Source: Priapulus caudatus (Eukaryota > Priapulida > Priapulimorpha > Priapulimorphida > Priapulidae). Taken from it: DNA of 40,368 nucleotides. Position numbers and translations under genes: made by a program. Location of the stretch: NCBI RefSeq assembly GCF_000485595.1, contig NW_014577628.1, positions 170,000 through 210,367 of the forward strand, written 5' to 3'. Positions 1-11,949 of this stretch are shown here, piece after piece. The first letter of the stretch is position 1. Every line of letters begins with the position of its first letter. The notes under the pieces are model-generated. The model saw only the letters and a program-made list of their open reading frames with translations. It did no database searches and was not told the origin of the DNA.

Positions 1-49
1 TAAGTTGGTTTAAGATGTGGTTGAGCCGTAGCAACGACTATGCGACTAG

Positions 50-410
50 TCGTATCATGCGGTGTGTCACGCGTGTCATGCGGTGTGTCATGCGTGTGTC
101 GCGTGTCATGTGATGTATCACCTGTCATGTGTTTTGTCGCCTGTCATGTGATGTGTCTCCAGTCATGTGGTGTGTCGCCTGTCATGCATGTGTCGCCTGT
201 CATGTTGCGTGTCGCCAGTCATGCAGTGTGTCTCGCGCGTCAAGTGGTGGGCGATGTGTCATGCGTGTGTCGCCTGTTATGTAGTGTTTCGCGTGTCAAG
301 CTGGATGTCGCTTGTGATGAGGTCTGTCGCCTGCCATGTGATGTGTCACCTGTTATGCGATGTGTCGTCTGTCATGTTGTATACCGCGGGTCATACGGTG
401 TCTCACGCGC
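50..410. repeat. Degenerate minisatellite, unit about 18-20 bp
   Basis: Roughly 16 imperfect units follow one another. The core is gtcatgtgatgtgtcgcct with variants such as gtcatgcggtgtgtcacg and gttatgcgatgtgtcgtc. The two open frames across it (40-513 and 167-967) are by-products of the repeat. This tract is not repeated elsewhere in the window. Confidence 0.85.
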
Positions 411-581
411 GTCTGCGGGTGTCGCGAACCTTGCGTGTTGTGAACCTGCACGCGTGGTTTCACAGAGCGGGCCTGCGGCAGGTGCCGTCAGTTATGAAAG
501 CGGCATTGCTTGACATATCGTCGCTTGATGTGGTTGCTGCTGCACGGCGTGCTGGGATCGGGCATCGTGTCTACCTTCACA
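411..581. other. Unique spacer between minisatellite and telomeric repeats
   Basis: Non-repetitive sequence of mixed composition. I see no gene, RNA or element end in it. Confidence 0.5.
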
Positions 582-646
582 CCCTAACCTTAACCCTAAC
601 CCTAACCCTAACCCTAACCCTAACCCTAACCCTGACCCTAACCCTT
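582..646. repeat. Interstitial telomere-type (CCCTAA)n tract
   Basis: About ten and a half hexamers of CCCTAA on the plus strand (TTAGGG on the minus strand), with two variant units (ccttaa and ccctga). TTAGGG is the ancestral animal telomere motif. The tract is short, degenerate and internal, with over 500 bp of other repeat on its outer side, so it is an interstitial or subtelomeric block and not a terminal telomere. Confidence 0.9.
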
Positions 647-677
647 CAGAAGTTTCCGTGCGGAGAAGGTGTGATCC

Positions 678-845
678 GAATACACACACGCGCACGCACG
701 TGTGCACGCACACCCGCACGCACACGCGCGCGCATGCACGCGCACACACATACACACGCGCGCGCACACACAGACACCCCCCACACACACAAACAAACAA
801 ACAAACACACACACACAAACAAACACACACACACACGCACATGCG
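678..845. repeat. CA-rich microsatellite with (CAAA) and CG interruptions
   Basis: Alternating purine-pyrimidine CA/CG tract followed by acaaacaaac units. Open frames on both strands here are low-complexity shadows. Confidence 0.9.
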
Positions 846-1573
846 CACACATGCCTGATCAGCTCTGGTGGTTCATGATCATGAACTGTGTGGATGGATG
901 GCATGGACGTTCATGCGCGTGTACATGCCTTCGCTCTGCCTCCTTCTCCTGTCACACACATATATAGACGTCGCTGCGATCGCTGAGGCTCCCGTGTTAT
1001 TATCGTCTGCGCGCTCGGGCCCCGCAGGGCGCGAAACACCAGATGCCTCTATAACGCTGCGCCGAAGAACCTTGTGATTGCTTTATGGTAAAGCGAAGTG
1101 CCTCGTCGATGGGGTCGAGAGCTAATGTATGATGGGAAGCGTAACGCGTGCGTGGGCAAAACGCACCGCTCGCGGGGGAGTACGTAGTGGTTATGACGAC
1201 GATGACTTGCCTTTACGTGAGGAGGTCCCTATTGGAGTTTGCTGAGAAGGATGCTGCGTGGCGAGAGTGTGACTGCAGGCAAGGTGGGGATGCGGGAGTG
1301 TGTGTGGGGGGATGCTGGGGGGCGTTGGCTGGGGCTTAACAGGCTATGTTGTGTTCCTTGGGCGCTCTTCTTCTCCTGCGTTCATACTCAAGACGTCGAG
1401 TGATTGAAATGTTTCGCTAGTACTATGCATGCGCTTCGAATTATTAAGAATATGGAAAATGTGGGACGGTGACGTCGTTCAGTGTTCGATTGCGCTCGAG
1501 CGTCGCTAAAGGATTTCCTCCAGCGACGGAGTGCACCTTTTCACCTCGAATTTCTCTCTGTGTTTGCAATGTA
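846..1573. other. Unique sequence, no gene recognised
   Basis: Mixed-composition single-copy sequence. An open frame at 1148-1339 (63 codons) has no family resemblance I can name and no clear splice sites or start context, so it is not called. The unique sequence ends at the TG tract that opens block P1. Confidence 0.5.
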
Positions 1574-1580
1574 GTGTGTG

Positions 1581-1654
<74 letters not shown>

Positions 1655-1810
1655 TGCGCGCGCCGTGCGTGCGTGCGGTGCGTGCGTGCGTGGCGTATGT
1701 GTGTGTGTGTTACGTGTGTGTGTGTGTGTGTGTGTGTGTGGTGATGTGTGTGTGTGTGTGTGTGTGTGTGTGTTGTACGTGTGGTGGCGTGTGTGTGTGT
1801 GTTGTTGTGT
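1574..1810. repeat. (TG)n microsatellite opening block P1
   Basis: Long TG run broken by TGCG-rich and GTTACGTG interruptions. The same junction (TG tract followed by tctctgcgtg-cgtatttgtatgagc) recurs at 11212-11296, so it marks the left edge of the repeated block P. Confidence 0.9.
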
Positions 1811-2529
1811 GGTGCTCTCTTCTCTGCGTGGCGTATTTGTATGAGCATCGAGCGCAGCGTGTGTCGGAAAATTCATAGAGTAGCGCAAACAGCCGCTGGC
1901 AAAAATCTAAATTTAGTTTTCTTATAGGAAGTGGCCTTCGCGACAGATATGAAGCGGGCGGAACAATGAAATTCCCCATCGTTTTGTGAAAATGACGAGT
2001 CCCGATGAAAAAGTCATTGGAGTATTTCTGGCTTAATGTAATTTATTACCATCCTAACATCTCATCGCATTTGTTAAAAACAGCTATATCCAGCGTCCGC
2101 ACCGGCAAGTAATTTCGTTATTAGATAAGAATTTACAAATAAGTGCGACGTCAGTTTTAGGCTCGGCACAAAAAAATCCTATTCAGTTTAGAAAAATAAT
2201 TAGTGCATAGAAATTTCAACGAAGATTATATGGCCTAGTTTAATAGTTTCTTAATTTGTTATATGTGGCGGTGTCGTAAATCCAGTATAACAGAGGCAGG
2301 TAATACTGTCAATCATTGAAAATTCCGGCAGCGCGCATTGCAGCGTCGGTGTGACTAATCATTTAAACGTGAGCGTCTTTCTCATTTTTTAACTAATTTT
2401 TTCTGCATTCTGCGTAATTGTATTCTCCGCCGACGAAGTCCGGCGGGGATACTATGGTTTTCATGTTTTGTCCAGCCACCGCCGCGCCGCCGCCGCGCGC
2501 GAGAGCACGTTTCCCTTCCGCTCTATAAC

Positions 2530-3235
2530 TCCGACCCCTAATTGAGGCTAGCGTGACCAAACACGGCTACTTAACACATCTTGGAGAGAAGGTGCACAGC
2601 GTACAAAAACCTAGGTCACTACGACCTTTATTTGACGCTTGACATTGCCCTTGATCATATTTTCCTTCGGCACTCTATAAACTCGGCCCTGTAATTTGAA
2701 CCTAGCGCTACCAAACTTGTATACTTACACCATCTTGGGGAGAAGGTGGCGCAAGCGGAGCAAAACCAGGTCACTCCGACCTTTAATTTGACCTTTACCT
2801 TGACTTTATCATATTTACCTTCCACTCTATAACATCGGGCCTCTAATGACCTAGCGCTAAGCCAAACTTGGTATAACTTAGCGACATCTTGGGGAGAAGG
2901 TGTGTCGCGGTACCAAAACCAGGTCACTGCGAGCCTTTATTTGAACGATTGAACGCTTGATCATATTTCCTTCCACTCTATAACTCGCCGCCTAAATTGA
3001 CCTAGGCGCTACCAAATCTTGGTATACTTACACATCAGTTGGGAGAAGGTGTGTCGCGTACGGCGAAACCATGGTCACTGCAACGGCTTTATTTGAGCAT
3101 TGACCTTGACATTTGACCTTCATCATATTTCCCTTCCGCGCTATATAACTCGGCGCGCCTAATTGACCCTAAGCGCGAGTGCAACATTTTTAATACTTAC
3201 ACATCTTGGGGAGAAGGTGTGTCGCGTACCAAAAC
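2530..3235. repeat. 146-bp satellite, noisy copy in P1
   Basis: Five indel-ridden copies of the unit better seen at 11950-12625. The shared landmarks are ctctataactcg, cttggggagaaggtg and runs of ttgacc hexamers. Confidence 0.8.
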
Positions 3236-3503
3236 CCCTAAGCCAGACCAATTTTTACCTACGGTGCAGCATCTCAGGCAGATGACTTGTTGTAAACAAA
3301 CTTTGTCTTTGTGACTTATTAGCATTATTTTTTTGTCTTTTTTTTCTTTTATTCTTTTTTTCTTTCTTCTACGTCCTGTACAGAGATTATGTTCATTCAT
3401 ACTAGATCACGGGGGATACATGTAGTTTGGCGACAACTGCCCTTTCTAGTTAATTCTGATGTCATCCACTACTTGACAAGCGTGAATAAATGAGCTATAA
3501 TGG

Positions 3504-3904
3504 CTGCCCGAACGCGGTCCGGGGACAACACGTATTCACGCAGCGCACACACGCACCGAGCACGCACACACACACACAGCAGCACACACACACACACTCC
3601 ACACACACGTCACGGAAACACAACATACACACTTGAACACAGCGCACTCAAACACGGCCGCGTCACACACAGCACACACACCACACACAGCACAACCACT
3701 CACACACACTCCACACAGAAAAGAAAACACATACACACTAACACACACTCACACACTGCCCGCAGAACACATACACGACACCACACTCACACACACTCCA
3801 CACATCACATACAACACTAACACATCCACTCACACACGCACACACACAACACACACACACAGCTTAATCACCAACGACATACCATTCCCTCCCACAGCAC
3901 ACAC
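3504..3904. repeat. CA-rich island identical to 12849-13249
   Basis: A 401-bp stretch starting ctgcccgaacgcggtcc and running through a CA/CACT minisatellite to cccacagcacacac. It matches the other P copy at a constant offset of 9345 with no indel that I can see. The flanks on both sides differ by frequent indels. Confidence 0.8.
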
Positions 3905-3949
3905 CCTAGCACACGTAGGTAGCGGGCAATTGTGCGAGCGTGCGCTGTG

Positions 3950-4022
3950 TGTATATAATGTATAATATATATATATAATGCTATATATATATATAGTATA
4001 GTTATATATATATATAAGTATA
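3950..4022. repeat. AT microsatellite of P1
   Basis: (TA)n tract interrupted by taatgcta and gtatagtta. It corresponds to 13297-13372. Confidence 0.85.
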
Positions 4023-4749
4023 TAAAGTACGTCGATTTTCCGGCCGCCGAATGAACGGCGTAGCTACATTTATGAGAACACGAAGACACGCGTTTTTTCT
4101 CTTATAATTACCTATACGCGTGTCGGCCTATTTTATGGTTCCGCCTCGCGGGGACGCCCCCCGTGAAGACGGCGCACGTAGGGCCAATGACGCTTCCCCG
4201 CAGTAACGGCTTCACCTGTTAGTCATGCGTTAGCGTGCACACCTCATTAGTAAGTATGCTAATTTGCTACACTCGAAGAGGCAACACGACCTTAGGGGGC
4301 GCGCATGCAGTGTAGGGAATTCGACGTAATCTGGCAATGATGCCGTGATTTGAAATACATCGGCACCGTTACGTGCGGCAATGAAATGCGGGCCGGTGGC
4401 AGATGTTTCCGAGTGTTTTTTTTTTCTTATTTTTCCTGCCGATAGAAATCCGCCTCTCGACGTAACACCTGAAGGAGTAATACGCGCGTTAATAATATAT
4501 ATAATAATGTGCGACGGGCACGGCGAGATGCTGCGAGGGTTGTCAGTGTTACCTATGGCAACGATTGACGCTGTCGAGAAATGGGAATGGATTGGAGTAG
4601 TGTATATAGCGTACACCGGCGATATAGTGTGTTCATTCTCAATCCGATCGCTTCAGCAACGGGATTCGTTCTCTGTATCTCACGGCGGTGGGCAGGCGAT
4701 TTTACTTTGTAGATGCAAATGTGTAATCCGCTCAGTTTTCTATCACGCG

Positions 4750-5075
4750 CGAAAACGTGTTAGGTGCGTGCGCGTCGCGGGCGTGCCGTTGCGTTTCGTG
4801 CGCTGCGCGTCTGTGGCGTGCGTGGCGTTCGTGGCGTATGCGTGCCGACAGCGGGCGGTTGCGTTTAAAGGGTGTATGCATATGCGTGCCGCGTACGGGC
4901 ACGCGTGCTCGTACAGGCATGCGGTGGCGTGCATGCGGGCGTGGCGAGCGTGTGTGTGTGGCATGCGTGTGTTGTGTGCGAGCGTGCGTGTGTGTGTGTG
5001 GATTCGGGCGGCGTGCGTGTCCTGTGCGCGTTGCATGCGCGTGGGGTGGGTCCGCCCGCGTGCGTACATGGGCAC
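4750..5075. repeat. GTGC-rich tract of P1
   Basis: Alternating GT/GC-rich sequence on the plus strand. It generates spurious frames on both strands and corresponds to 14056-14350. Confidence 0.8.
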
Positions 5076-5559
5076 GCGTTCGTCTGCTTATCCGTTTTAA
5101 CCGCGAAAATGAGCACTATGCCACTGTCTGAAAAAAACCTCGCGGCCATCCAATTAGTAAAAAAAAACGCATCATCGGTTATAAATTCGTAATCGGCGGC
5201 ATTCCGTGCAAAAGAGCAAGAAATTTAAAGCGTAATGGAATTTCGACGCTAACTTTTTCAACACCTAGGCGAATTTGCATCGGCGATGCCAACAGTTATT
5301 TTGTTCTATAATGCGCTGATAAAGGCTCGGTTCATAGCAAGGCCGACGTGGATTTTAGAAAAAACTCGATACGCATAATGCGTTGTGCGTTTCGCGAATT
5401 TTGCGCAACGTCCAATTTAATCTCGGTGAAAGTTTCTCGATGTGCACGCGGTACAGTTAGCTGTGAGCGATGTAGAAGGGCAGCGGTCACGACAGCCGTG
5501 CGACCACGCACGACCACGCGCGATGGCATCACGCACGGACGGCCGTCGCACTGCAGCGC

Positions 5560-5860
5560 ACCTACACACCAACCAACACATAACATACACGTACGGAACG
5601 CACATACACAACGCACACATGCACGCACGGAGCGCAACGCACGCACGCACGCACAGGCACACGGTACACCGCACGCAGCGCAGACGCACGCAACGCACGC
5701 ATGACGCAACGCACGCACGCACGCAGGACAAACAAGCAGCCCAGCGGCACCACAACGCACATACATCAACAGCACACACGCGCAGCAATACACGCCACGC
5801 ACAGCACGCACGAATGGCAGCTGCACGCGAGCACGCACGCACCGCTCCCTAACACATGCG
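5560..5860. repeat. CACG-rich tract of P1
   Basis: Acgcacgc-type tract of opposite strand composition to the preceding GT-rich tract. It corresponds to 14757-15056. Confidence 0.8.
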
Positions 5861-6109
5861 CCCCCCTCTCTCTCACTGCGCACGCGTGGCGTGTTATTGA
5901 GCGTCGTAAACTCGTTCGCCCGCAGCCGACAGTAATTGTCAGTTGGCTCGTCGGTTTGCGCACGAATTTACCGCGCGACGTTACGACGCGTCGCGACGTT
6001 TTTGGCGACGCTGGCCAAGCCGACTGCGGCGCGCCCGAACAGTCGCTCGTTCTCGGCCTTCGTCGGCAGGTGAGAGTGCTACTACTGTCTGGGCCTTCTC
6101 ATCTCGTCT

Positions 6110-6475
6110 CTGCTCTCCTCTCTCTCTCACGCTCTCTCTCATCTCTCTCTTCGACCCGTGTCCCTGCGGCGGCTGCATCGCTGCGCGGCAGCGTTTTCTC
6201 TCGTTAAATGGCGTCGCGCTGCCGTTCTACTACGACCTGACTCTGCTTCGATTTAAAATTTGTTATGCGTACGGGCGCCCTCGCTGCTTTGTCTCACGTC
6301 GCTGCTTCTTTCTCGCTCTCTCCTCTCGCTCTCCGCCTCCTCTCTCTCACTCTGTCTCTCTGTCTCTGCGTCTCTCTCTCTCCTCACTGGCTCTCTCTCT
6401 CTCAGCTCACGTCTCTCCTCTCTGTGGCTCTCTCCTGCCTCACGTCTCTGCTCTCTTTCTCTGCTTTCTGTGCGT
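6110..6475. repeat. CT-rich tract of P1
   Basis: Ctctctct runs with short interruptions, matching 15281-15622. The Leu-Ser-rich frames here are repeat translations. Confidence 0.8.
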
Positions 6476-6692
6476 GCGTGCGTACGTGCGTGTGTGGGGC
6501 GTGGCGTGTTGTAACGGGCGCAATGGAATCCAGCAGTGTGTAAGACGGGGGAGGGGCGAATTAGAGATGGGACTCAGCATGCCAAATGTCATCATTTCGA
6601 ACCCGCACAAGGAACGCACAGTGCGTGAATATAGCGTGAATCACGGCATTATATTATCAGCACGCACAAACATTTTATGGGGCATATCTATC

Positions 6693-7495
6693 AGAAGTAG
6701 ATAACCCTAGGGAAGTTAGTGTGACTATTCAAATAAACATGGAAAATTTCGTCATTTACTAGCCCTTAGAATACTTACGATTTACTACGCGTAAACATCA
6801 CCAACTTAAGCTCAAATCGTAGCACAGTACATTCCCCTAGCATCGTACGAGAATCGTTCGCTCCGTAATACACCCGCAATCGGAGATATAAAAAAACAGT
6901 ACTAAAACGTGCGAGCACGAACCTCTCGCATGCTGTTTGCCAGCAAAACGAATCCCATAACGCCGCCTAACTTGTAAACAATAGGCAGCACTAACGACTC
7001 TTGTGCACTCTTGTGCCCTCGCGACTGCGGTGTGGCTGCGCTGGAATTGGACATCGACGCAAGCACTCGCCGAGCTAGATCAATGACGCTATTTACAGCT
7101 GTATGCCCCCCCCCAGGCTCCGCCACAGCCGGCACAACCGAATCCCACAGAGCTCCAGCCTTCCAATCTCCCAGCAGCCACACCGCATCGCCGAGGGCAC
7201 AAGGAGTGCGCCAACAGTCGTTAAGTAGCTGCCTATTGTTTCAAGTTAGGCGTTATGGATTCGTTTTTGCTGGCAACAGAATGGAGAATCGTGTCGTCCG
7301 TTTTAAGTCTGTATCTCTCCGGATTGCGGGTGTCTCGAGGAAACGATTTCGCACAATGCTAGGCGAATGTACTATGTAAGATTTGAGCTCAAAGTGGTTG
7401 AGATACGCGTAGTAAATCGTAGTATTCTAAAGCTAGTAAATGACGAATTTCCCATGTTTATTGAAGTCACAACTCCTTCTTTATTATCTACTTCT
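6693..7495. mobile_element. Foldback element, copy in P1
   Basis: Noisy copy of the element described at 15834-16591. It keeps the arms beginning agaagtagataa, the complementary ttatctacttct end, and the flanking atatctatc direct repeats on both sides. Arm-derived frames such as 7011-7379 have no recognisable transposase signature. Confidence 0.7.
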
Positions 7496-8199
7496 AATAT
7501 CTATCCATGCCGCTGCTATACAATATCTGCAGTCCGCTCAATCGTGCTGGCTGTCCGCTTACTCGTGACTAAGCGAAGGCGAGCCATACGAGAAATTAAA
7601 TTTAAATTGAAAACTATGACGTGCTAAACGTGACATTTGGTAGTCACTGGCAGTGGCAATGTAAATACAATTTCAGGCAGAGCAATTTTCCCACATTGTG
7701 GAACAAAACCGGTAAAGTAGCACGTTGTTTCATATTTGCATGCTTAAATAACAAACATCGCCATAGAGTTGGAGTGCTGATATAGATATTTTGTAATTTT
7801 ATATATGACTTACTCACACTTTTGTGTATAATAGGCAACGTTCACAGAATTTTTTAAAAAAATCGAAAAAAAAGATAAGCATGTAGCTAGTACGTTAACA
7901 TAATCATGTATAAAATTACCGAGAGAGGAATGGGCGAAGTAATTCAAGTCATACATTTTAATGTTATCTATAAATATGCAGAATAACGATTTGTGGATAA
8001 GAGCTCGAGATGTCTCTGACTCCATCATTGCTTCCTCCCTGCCACGCTCTCATACATTCGCTCTGGTGCAATTCTGTGGCAGTCCTATTGTTGTCACGTC
8101 CAATTCTGCGCTGTCGTGGGCTCTTGTTCAACAAAGACCTGCGGCCGATTGCAAATCGGCATAATTGCGCTCAAATGTCCACAATCCATGAGGGGAGGT

Positions 8200-8341
8200 G
8201 GAAAGACCGAGAGCGGAGAGTGAGAGGAGGCAAGAGAGCAAGAGAGCGAAAGAGAGAGAGAGCGCGAGCGAGCGGCGAGGCGAGAGAGAGGAGAGAGAGA
8301 GAGAGAGAAGAGAGAGAAAGAAAGAGAGAGAAAGAAAGAGG
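8200..8341. repeat. GA-rich microsatellite closing P1
   Basis: Gagagaaagaaag tract. It is matched at 17250-17395, where P2 ends. Confidence 0.85.
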
Positions 8342-8342
8342 T

Positions 8343-10145
8343 GCATGATGATGAGGGCTGGAGATAAACGCATATTAAGGCATGCAGTCCACTCGTAAAG
8401 AATATCTCTCTCTTTATCTTGCTCGCCGTGTAGGTGTAGATATTGTTGTTGTTAATCGTTATATTAATTTATTGTTATTTGATGTATTATACTATTATTG
8501 TTGTTGTTGTCCGTCGTCGCGTCCTGCGTTCGTCTGACTCCACGCGCCGCTACGCCGCCGGTTACGCTGCAGCTGGCTAAGGATGAAAGGATGATGTGCA
8601 TGGGCTGTTGCCTAGGCAGGATCAATCTAAGCAATCTCCATTACTGAGACAGCGCTCTGGCTGGCAGGCTTGCGTGGCTGAGGATAATTAATCATTAGCC
8701 ACCATGCGACTGAAGATTCTTTGTAAAATTTATATTACCAGAGCCGATCAAGTCGAGCGCTGTATAGCGAGCTTTGCGATCTCATCGATTACGTCATTAA
8801 CTCTCCATTCTACAGCGTTAATAATGGTCAGATCTGCGTCTCTCCGTCTCTCTTTCTTCCGTCTTTCTGCTCTCACGCTTGTTCTCTCCGCGTGAGCGCA
8901 GCCGCTTTCTGCTCTCTCTCCCTTTCTATTCTCCCCCGACTTTCCTTCTGCTCTGCGTGAGCGCGCTGCTCTCTCTCCTCTCGTCTTCTGTCTGTATTCT
9001 GTCTGTCTGTCTGTACTGTGCTCTCTCTCTCTCTCTCGTCATCTCTCTGCTCTCTCTCTGCTATTTCTGTAAAATGTCTTCTATCTAATGCTACTTCTCT
9101 TTTCTCAATCGCTCCCCCTTCTTTCTCATAGTCTATTAGCTTCCGTATCTCTCTACGCGCACAGTCTGAACATAAAGAGCTTCCGATGATGATATCGGTG
9201 TTGGCAGTCATCCCTTTCCTGCCGAGCATTTAGTATCCGATTATAATTATCTCAGCATGCGAATCGATAAACTGTCGCGCGAATGTTTGGCATAATCTTA
9301 AACGAAGATAGAACTTTGGTCGGCGTTCTCGGCTCCATTCATGCGCATGCGTATATTTGCACGTCTGACGTATAGCCCTGCGTGCATTCTCAGCCTGTTC
9401 TGCTAGCATCTCCTGACAAATATCCGACATACGCATATACGCTCTCCTATGACGCTATTTATTATAGGACGATTCTTCGGCTATGACAAATATTGTGGTA
9501 TGTGTTTGTGGGCGCATCATAGTGAGTTTAGAGCGCTAATTATGAACGCAAGCAGTGAATTTTTCAGCGTGTAAAGCGAACAATACTTTGACTCGCGCAA
9601 TAATTTGTCATACCGAAGAATCTTTCTATGACAAATAGTGGTCATAGAGAGCGTATATGCGTATGTCGTAATTTGTCCATAGATGCAAGCAGAACATGTT
9701 GGCAGCGTGCATTCTACAGCTGCTACGGGTAGATGCTAGACACAGGCAAGACAGCCATGCGGACAGCTCCGAGTAAACAACGTAGCAGAATGCAATATGA
9801 GATCTGCTTGTCAATCCGCGTCCAGTAAATTCTTAAAAGTGCCAGCATGCCGTGTCTGCGTAAAGAAGATATCTGCGCGAATCAGTTAGAATAATCGACG
9901 TGAAATACGGGTTTCGTTAACGGCCTGCTTTTGAAAATCGCATCGTTGATTTTTAGTATCGCCGTAATTTCTTTAGTTTTAATTTATCGTTGTGTAGGTA
10001 TTTGTGGGCACGGCGTATATAGAGTTAGTGCGGTCTAGTTGAGTAATGTTGTTAACGGGCGCATATGATCCGTAACTAAAGATGGTAAATGGCTAGGATT
10101 ATGGAGATTCAACATATTTCAAAACAATTGATGATTGATTTAGTG
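8343..10145. repeat. Block Q, copy 1
   Basis: Starts gtgcatgatgatgagggc and continues through a GTT/ATT triplet-rich stretch, a CT/CTGT tract (about 8840-9070), a MITE (9398-9695) and an AT-rich tail. Two other copies lie at 24455-25660 and 26881-28511. This copy carries more extra single bases than the other two. No gene is recognised. Confidence 0.85.
9398..9695. mobile_element. MITE with long TIRs, copy 1
   Basis: Same element as at 27831-28111, with extra bases breaking the TIR symmetry. The landmarks gttctgctagcat on the left and atgcaagcagaac on the right are both present. Confidence 0.75.
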
Positions 10146-10826
10146 GTAGTAGCAGCAACAGCAGCAGCAAGCAAGGAGGCAGTAGTACTAGGGTGAGTAG
10201 TAGTAGCAGCAGCTAGCTAGGCAGGGCAGCAGCTGCCAACAACCACAACGACAACAACAACAGCAAGGCAGCAACAGCAACAACAACAACGGAACACTAG
10301 CAGGCAGTAGCAGTAAGCAGTAACAGCAACAGTAACAGCAGCAGCAGGCAGTAGACCCGTAGTAGTATAGGCAAACGACAGTAACAGCAGGCAGCAGCTA
10401 GTAAGGCAGTAGTAGTAGTTAGCAACGACAGTAACAGCAGCAGCAGCAGCAGCAGCAGTAGCAGTAGCAGTAACAGCAAGCAGTAACAGCAGCAGCAGGC
10501 AGTAGCAAGTAGTAATAGTAGGCAACCGACCAGTAACAAGCAGCAGGCAGGCAGGCAGCAGCAGCAGTAGCAGTAGCAGTAACAGCAACAGTAAACAGGC
10601 AGCAGGCAGGCAGAGCAGTAGTGAAGTAGTAGCAACGACAGTAACAGCAGCAGCAGCAGCACAAGCAGCAGCCAGTAGGGCAGTAGGCCGCAGTAGTAGC
10701 AGTAGGGCCGCAGTAGTATTAGGCAACATCAGTAACGATAGCAGTAAGTAGGCATTTGTAGCAGTAGCCGCAGTAGTATTAGCAACATCAGTAACAGTAG
10801 CAGCAGTAGCAGTAACACTAGCAGTG
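10146..10826. repeat. CAG/GTA triplet array, copy 1
   Basis: Long array of agc, agt, aac and gta trinucleotides on the plus strand, with many frame-breaking interruptions. The poly-Leu/Cys/Thr frames on the minus strand are repeat translations, so no polyglutamine-type protein is implied. Confidence 0.85.
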
Positions 10827-11201
10827 AGGCATGGCAGGTCCGATTATAATTATCTTCACATCTTGATAACGCTTCGCCCTTGGGCTGAAAGGAGAGGGAA
10901 AATGGGCCGCAGCCGAGTTTTAAGCCATGAGCCATGACGGCCGGGCTATCTGCATGCCGCGCTTCTGGCCGCTTGATAACTTAATTTAAACTTACCGCAA
11001 TAAAAGATTCATTTCTAGAGCGCAATGCCGTTTCAAGCGCTTTTCGAGGCGCTGCATGGCAACTGTCGTTGATGCGTGAGTCTTCTGTTTCTAGACGGAG
11101 GGACCGCAGAGCTGCCGCTCAAGACGCGCGCTTCGCAATGAAGCACTTGCAGGGTTATGCGGCCTTTGTTGAGGAATTCTCTATAATAGCTTGCAAGCAG
11201 C
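10827..11201. repeat. Block R, copy 1
   Basis: Contains atcttgataacg, gagggaaaatgggccgcagccgag and atgagccatgacggccggg. It recurs at 17428-17894 and 30110-30565. Its right end is cut by an assembly gap. No gene is recognised. Confidence 0.8.
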
Positions 11202-11211
11202 NNNNNNNNNN
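11202..11211. other. Assembly gap of 10 N
   Basis: Ten Ns between block R1 and the (TG)n tract that opens block P2. In the other R copies, R continues into block S, so this join does not reflect the order seen elsewhere. Confidence 0.95.
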
Positions 11212-11291
<80 letters not shown>

Positions 11292-11296
11292 TGTGT
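11212..11296. repeat. (TG)n microsatellite opening block P2
   Basis: Near-pure TG repeat directly after the gap. Confidence 0.95.
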
Positions 11297-11949
11297 CTTT
11301 CTCTGCGTGCGTATTTGTATGAGCATGAGCGCGCGTGTGTCGAAATTTCATAGAGTAGGCAAACAGCCCTGGCAAAAATCTAATTTATTTTTTATAGGAA
11401 GTGGCTTCCGACAGACTATGAACGGGCGAACATGAAATTCCATCGTTTTGTGAAAATGACGAGTCCCGATGAAAAAGTCATTGGAGTATTTCTGGCTTAA
11501 TGTAATTTATTACATCATAACATCTCATCGCATTTGTTAAAAACACTATACCCGCGTCCCACCGGCAAGTAATTCGTTATTAGAAAGAATTTACAAAAAG
11601 TCGACGTCAGTTTAGCTCCACAAAAAAAAATCCTATTCAGTTTTTAGAAAATAATTAGTGCAATAGAAATTTCAACGAAGATTAATGGCCTAGTTTAATA
11701 GTTCTTAATTTGTTATAATGTGGCGGTGTCGTAAATCAATATAACAGAGGCAGGTAATCTGTCATCATTGAAAATTCCAGCGCATTTCAGCGTCGGTGTG
11801 ACTAATCAATTAAACGTGACGTCTTTCTCATTTTTAACTAATTTTTCTGCATTCTGCGTAATTGTATTCTCCGCGACGAAGTCGGCGGGGATACTATGGT
11901 TTCATGTCTGTCCAGCCACCGCCGCCGCCGCCGCCGCAGACACGTTTCT

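Larger units (their letters stand above)
1811..8341. repeat. Block P, copy 1 (indel-rich)
   Basis: Collinear with 11297-17396 from end to end. Copy 1 is about 7% longer, and the excess is scattered mostly as single extra bases: for example tttgacgcttgacattgccc against tttgaccttgacattgacc. In order the block holds unique DNA, a 146-bp satellite, a CA tract, an AT tract, unique DNA, a GT tract, a CA tract, a CT tract, a foldback element and a GA tract. No gene is recognisable in either copy. The insertion-biased, random-looking differences fit an uncorrected long-read copy better than ordinary paralogue divergence, but this is inference. Confidence 0.85.

Noticed and set aside
50-410. CRISPR array
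   Set aside because: The units are contiguous and degenerate with no distinct spacers, and the sequence is from an animal.
1148-1339. 63-codon frame in unique DNA
   Set aside because: No recognised motif, Gly-rich low-complexity tail and no supporting splice signals.
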